Below, in pieces: positions 60,682 through 64,000 of a stretch of 64,000 nt of DNA; positions within the stretch are counted from its first letter, which is position 1; every line of letters begins with the position of its first letter. The notes beneath the pieces are model-generated. The model did not search any database. It was not told where the DNA came from and was given only the letters and a program-made list of their open reading frames with translations. The translations under genes were made by a program, and so were the position numbers. This stretch comes from Candidatus Lutibacillus vidarii (GTDB lineage: Bacteria; Actinomycetota; Actinomycetes; Actinomycetales; Dermatophilaceae), in contig JADKGA010000002.1 in the NCBI GenBank assembly GCA_016717165.1, forward strand, positions 620,001 to 684,000. The letters run 5' to 3'.

Positions 60682-61576
60682 GGCCTCGACTCCCGCCCGG
60701 CAGATCGCCGCGGACGGCATACCGGCGGTTGACGTCGTCGACCTGACCAAGGACTACCGCCGGCCGCGGGTGTCGCTCACCACTCCCGGGCCGGTCGTCC
60801 ACGCGCTGCGCGGGGTATCGCTGCAGGTCGCCCAGGGTCAGCGGTTCGGCATCGTCGGGGAGTCGGGGTGCGGCAAGTCGACCCTGCTGCGGATCCTCGC
60901 CGGGCTCGAACAGCCGTCCTCCGGGCGGGTCGCGGTCATGGGGCAGGCGGTGACCGGGCGCACGGAGCGCTCGCTGCGCTTCCTCCGCGAGAACCTCCAG
61001 CTGGTCTTCCAGGACCCGATGAGCTCGCTGGACCCGCGGATGCGGGTGCGCGATATCGTCGCCGAGCCGCTCGTGGGGCTGCGGCTCGGCGGGGACCACG
61101 CCGCCCGGGTCGCCGAGCTGCTTAGCGCTGTCGGTCTCGACCCCGACGTCGCCGACCGGTACCCGCACCAGTTCTCCGGCGGTCAGCGCCAGCGCATCTC
61201 GATCGCCCGCGCCCTGGCCCCCAGCCCGGGCATCCTCCTGGCCGACGAACCGGTCTCCGCCCTCGACGTCTCGGTCCGCGCCCAGGTGCTCAACGTCCTG
61301 TCCGACCTGGTCGACACCTATGCCCTCACCCTGGTCCTCGTCTCGCACGACCTCGGCGTCGTTCGGCATGTGTGCGGTCGGGTCGCGGTGATGAAAGGCG
61401 GCCAGATCGTCGAGACCGGCCCGACCGCCCAGGTGTATGACGCCCCGACCCATCCCTACACCCAGGCCCTCGTCGCGGCCGTCCCGACGATCGGCAAGGC
61501 GCTCAGCGGCGAGCGGGCCGCCGACCTCGCCGCAGGCGTCCGCCGGGCCCGGGACGCGGCCGCCGGGCAGGCGTAA
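60674..61576 (+). CDS. DppF-type ABC ATPase
   Basis: A 300-residue second ATPase: Walker A GESGCGKSTLLRILA (about 65), Q loop LVFQDPMSSLDPRM, signature FSGGQRQRISIARAL (about 170), Walker B ILLADEPVSALD, H loop LVLVSHDLGV. It is shorter than the usual DppF because the C-terminal cysteine-bearing tail is missing after TIGKALSGERA. The start overlaps dppD by 8 bp. Asp-Gly-Ile-Pro near the N terminus uses the rare ATA codon in GGCATAC. Confidence 0.92.
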   Translation: MPEASTPARQIAADGIPAVDVVDLTKDYRRPRVSLTTPGPVVHALRGVSLQVAQGQRFGIVGESGCGKSTLLRILAGLEQPSSGRVAVMGQAVTGRTERSLRFLRENLQLVFQDPMSSLDPRMRVRDIVAEPLVGLRLGGDHAARVAELLSAVGLDPDVADRYPHQFSGGQRQRISIARALAPSPGILLADEPVSALDVSVRAQVLNVLSDLVDTYALTLVLVSHDLGVVRHVCGRVAVMKGGQIVETGPTAQVYDAPTHPYTQALVAAVPTIGKALSGERAADLAAGVRRARDAAAGQA

Positions 61577-61586
61577 GGTCGGCGCC

Positions 61587-62651
61587 ATGGCCACCCTGAC
61601 ACCCGGTCCCACGAACTCGCTGACCGATGTCGACGGCATCCGGGTCGGGCATGCCCAGCGCGTCGGGGACGGCTGGCTGACCGGCACCACCGTCGTTCTC
61701 GCGCCACCGCAGGGAGCGGTTGGCGGGGTCGACGTCCGAGGCGGCGGACCCGGAACGCGCGAGACCGACCTGCTCGACCCCCGCAACCTCGTCGAGCGGG
61801 TCCACGCGGTCGTCCTGTCCGGCGGCAGCGCCTTCGGCCTGGCCGCCGCCGACGGGGTCATGGGACGCCTGGCCCGCGACGGGGTGGGTTTCCCGATGGG
61901 CGGTCCCGGCGACGTCGTCCCCATCGTGCCCGGCGCGGTGATCTTCGACCTGGGTCGCGGGGGAGTCTTCGCCAACCGTCCGGGGCCGGCGATGGGGGAG
62001 TCGGCGTATGACGCCGCCGGCGCTGCTGCGCCAGCACCTGGCGGCCCGGCGCAGGGCTGCGTCGGGGCGGGCACCGGGGCGGTCGCCGGCGGGCTCAAGG
62101 GCGGCGTCGGGACGGCCAGCGCGGTTCTGCCCGACGGGTCCACGGTCGGTGCGCTCGTCGTCGTCAACGCCCTCGGGTCGAGCGTCGACCCCGCGACCGG
62201 GGAGCTCTACGCCGCCCGCTTCGGCCTGCCGGGCGAGTTCGACACGCTGCGGCGCCCGAGCCCCGACGATCTCGCCGCGGCCCACTCCCTGGCGGGTCAG
62301 CGCTCCAGCGCCGGCGGCTTCCCGTACGCCCTCGCCACGACGATCGGCGTCATCGCGACGGACCTCACGCTGACAAAAGCGCAGTGCGCCAAGCTGAGCG
62401 GCATCGGCCACGACGGGCTGGCCCGGGCCATCCGGCCGGTCCACACGATGTTCGACGGCGACACGCTCTTCACCCTCGCCACCGGCGACCGTCCCGCCCC
62501 GGACCTGTGGGGCTTTCACGCGGTCCTCGACGCCGCCGGGGACTGCGTGACCAGGGCCGTCGGGCACGCGATGCTCGCCGCGACCTCGGTGCCCGAGGCC
62601 GGGCTGCGGTCGTACCGCGACGCCTTCCCGAGCGCGGTGGCGACTTCGTGA
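61587..62651 (+). CDS. P1-family (DmpA-like) aminopeptidase
   Basis: A 354-residue N-terminal-nucleophile peptidase of MEROPS family S58. Seen are NSLTDVDGIRVGHAQRVGDG, GVDVRGGGPGTRETDLLDP, VHAVVLSGGSAFGLAAADG and GTGAVAGGLKGGVGTASAVL, then VGALVVVNALGS, near the expected self-cleavage region. Such enzymes remove N-terminal residues from peptides, some including D- or beta-amino acids. It follows dppF by 10 bp, suggesting it degrades the imported peptide or amide. Confidence 0.9.
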   Translation: MATLTPGPTNSLTDVDGIRVGHAQRVGDGWLTGTTVVLAPPQGAVGGVDVRGGGPGTRETDLLDPRNLVERVHAVVLSGGSAFGLAAADGVMGRLARDGVGFPMGGPGDVVPIVPGAVIFDLGRGGVFANRPGPAMGESAYDAAGAAAPAPGGPAQGCVGAGTGAVAGGLKGGVGTASAVLPDGSTVGALVVVNALGSSVDPATGELYAARFGLPGEFDTLRRPSPDDLAAAHSLAGQRSSAGGFPYALATTIGVIATDLTLTKAQCAKLSGIGHDGLARAIRPVHTMFDGDTLFTLATGDRPAPDLWGFHAVLDAAGDCVTRAVGHAMLAATSVPEAGLRSYRDAFPSAVATS

Positions 62652-64000
62652 GCCAGGCTCCGCGCACCGGGTCTGTCGCTGGCCTCGACATCCCGCTGGC
62701 CCTGCCCATTGGGGCGGGCTGGGTCGAGCCCGCGGGCACCCGCCAGGTCATTTTCCCGTATGACGGTACAGTCATTGCCGAGGCGGCGGAGGGCAGCGCG
62801 GCGCTGGCCACCTCCGCCATCGACGCGGCACTCGCCGCGCGCCTGGAGGTCGAGTCGGTTCCGGCATACGCGCGCCGTGAGGTCTGCCTCCACGTCGCCG
62901 CGGCCGTGGATGCCGCCCGGGCCGCGCTCGAGCAGCTGCTCGTCCTGGAGACCGGCAAACCGCTGGTCGACTGCCGCGTGGAGGTCGACCGGACCGTGCA
63001 CACCTGGCGGGCGGCCGCGGAGGAGGTCGGCCGGATCCACGGCGAGACCGTCCCGCTCGACGTGCTGCCCAATGGCACCGGCCTCATCGGGTTCTGGCTG
63101 CGCAAGCCGATCGGGGTGGTCGTCGGGATCGCCGGGTACAACTACCCGCTGCTCCTGGCCAGCCACAAGCTCTCGCCCGCGCTGGCCGCCGGATGCCCGG
63201 TCGTCGTGAAGCCCGCGGAGCCCACGCCGCTGGCCACCCTGTGGCTTCTCGCCCGGGTGCGCGAGGCACTCCAGGGCGCCAGCGCTCCGGTCGTCGCCGC
63301 ACAGCTGGTCACCGGTGGCGCCGAGGTCGGCCAGGCTCTGACGACGGACCGCCGGATCGGTGCGGTCTCGTTCACCGGGTCGGCCGCCGTCGGCCATCTC
63401 ATCGCGCGAGCCGCGGCCCCGACGAAGGTGCTCCTCGAGCTGGGGTCGAATGCGGCGCTGGTCGTGGCCGCGGACGCCGACCTCGACGCCGCCGCGGGAG
63501 CCGTGGTCAGGGGCGGCTACTACGCCTCGGGCCAGGCCTGCATCGCGGTGCAGCGGGTCATCGTCGTCGAGTCGGTCCGCGAGGCCTTCGTGGCCCGGCT
63601 GGCCGAGATGGTCCCGCGGATCGTCGTCGGCGACCCGCGCGACGAGGCCACCCGGGTCGCCCCGCTGATCGACGCACGGACTACTTCGCGGGTGGCCGAC
63701 TGGATCTCCCGTGCGGTCGCGGCTGGGGGGCGTCTCGTGTGCGGTGGCGTCGGGGCCGATGGACGACTGCTGCCCACCGTGCTGATGGACGTGCCGGACG
63801 ACGAGCCGGTCTGGGCCGAGGAGGTCTTCGGCCCGGTAGTCGCCGTCCGCTCGGTGCCCGACGTCGAGACCGCTTTCGCGCTGGTCAACGCCTCCCGGTA
63901 CGGCTTGCACGCGAGCGTCTACACCGCCTCGCTGGCGACGGCGATGGCGGCGCTCGACACCCTCGAGGTCGGCGGAGTGGTCGTCAACGAGGTGCCCGGC
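62648..64000 (+). CDS. Aldehyde dehydrogenase family protein, 3' end beyond window
   Basis: 451 residues are visible and the frame is open at the right edge. NAD(P)-binding and catalytic features: KPIGVVVGIAGYNYPLLLAS, PVVVKPAEPTPLATL, SFTGSAAVGHLIA, catalytic Glu in VLLELGSNAALVV and catalytic Cys in YYASGQACIAVQRVIV, then EEVFGPVVAVRSV. About 20-40 residues should be missing. GTG 62648 overlaps the peptidase stop (GTGA). It likely oxidises an aldehyde from breakdown of the imported compound. Confidence 0.92.
   Translation, partial: MSQAPRTGSVAGLDIPLALPIGAGWVEPAGTRQVIFPYDGTVIAEAAEGSAALATSAIDAALAARLEVESVPAYARREVCLHVAAAVDAARAALEQLLVLETGKPLVDCRVEVDRTVHTWRAAAEEVGRIHGETVPLDVLPNGTGLIGFWLRKPIGVVVGIAGYNYPLLLASHKLSPALAAGCPVVVKPAEPTPLATLWLLARVREALQGASAPVVAAQLVTGGAEVGQALTTDRRIGAVSFTGSAAVGHLIARAAAPTKVLLELGSNAALVVAADADLDAAAGAVVRGGYYASGQACIAVQRVIVVESVREAFVARLAEMVPRIVVGDPRDEATRVAPLIDARTTSRVADWISRAVAAGGRLVCGGVGADGRLLPTVLMDVPDDEPVWAEEVFGPVVAVRSVPDVETAFALVNASRYGLHASVYTASLATAMAALDTLEVGGVVVNEVPG

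Noticed and set aside
57867..61576. Nickel-type (Nik) transporter
   Set aside because: The binding protein and permeases fit the general peptide/opine family, and no nickel enzyme or NikR gene is near; the ligand is left open.

Overview
The window is a high-GC (about 70 percent or more) actinobacterial chromosome segment. Codon use, GTG starts, WhiB7, AdnAB, mycoredoxin, UvrD2 and an F420-type oxidoreductase all point that way. The style, including a strikingly frequent GGCATAC/GTATGCC word, suggests a member of Micrococcales such as the Intrasporangiaceae; the genus is inference. No phage, integrase, transposase or CRISPR array is visible, and most of the window looks like stable core chromosome.

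Region 1 (1-14.8 kb): the 5' part of an Xaa-Pro aminopeptidase gene on the minus strand; a lipoprotein polysaccharide deacetylase; a glpK-glpD pair for glycerol use; a broken AbiEi/DUF559 gene bracketed by two related 58-bp palindromes; a SigE-family sigma factor with a coupled membrane protein; a mesaconyl-CoA-hydratase-like MaoC protein; an LLM oxidoreductase; and a plus-strand run of PHP phosphoesterase, MarC, RecB-like nuclease and ParA.

Region 2 (14.9-46.4 kb): a conserved actinobacterial genome-maintenance and redox block. From memory, its gene order resembles M. tuberculosis Rv3213c to Rv3193c. It holds ParA, DEAD helicase, ferritin-like protein, DUF3107, TetR, MoeZ, AdnA, AdnB, a degenerate APH-type kinase, NudC, an unusual phosphodiesterase, mycoredoxin, UvrD2, WhiB7, an HhH-GPD glycosylase, ABC1 kinase, a ThiF-like protein, DUF2342, MoaE, a PDZ/Lon-like protease and UPF0182. 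whiB7 has a readable regulatory leader: promoter, upstream ORF, hairpin over its stop, and an intrinsic terminator. Two copies of a 41-bp palindrome, each flanked by inverted perfect DnaA boxes, lie at 37.4 and 42.45 kb and are the most unusual non-coding structures here. An initiator tRNA closes the block.

Region 3 (46.5-52.5 kb): a second glpD coupled to a TetR gene and divergent from an alkyl-DHAP-synthase-like flavoprotein, a candidate ether-lipid or glycerol-phosphate unit. It is followed by a CREST/ceramidase-like membrane protein and a divergent MarR-YceI pair with two clear palindromic operators.

Region 4 (52.5-64 kb): a non-coding stretch of 51-bp repeats, a class V aminotransferase, an amidase, and a tightly overlapping operon of a peptide-type ABC transporter (binding protein, two permeases, two ATPases), a P1-family peptidase and an aldehyde dehydrogenase that runs off the window. 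Together these look like uptake and breakdown of peptides or amides.
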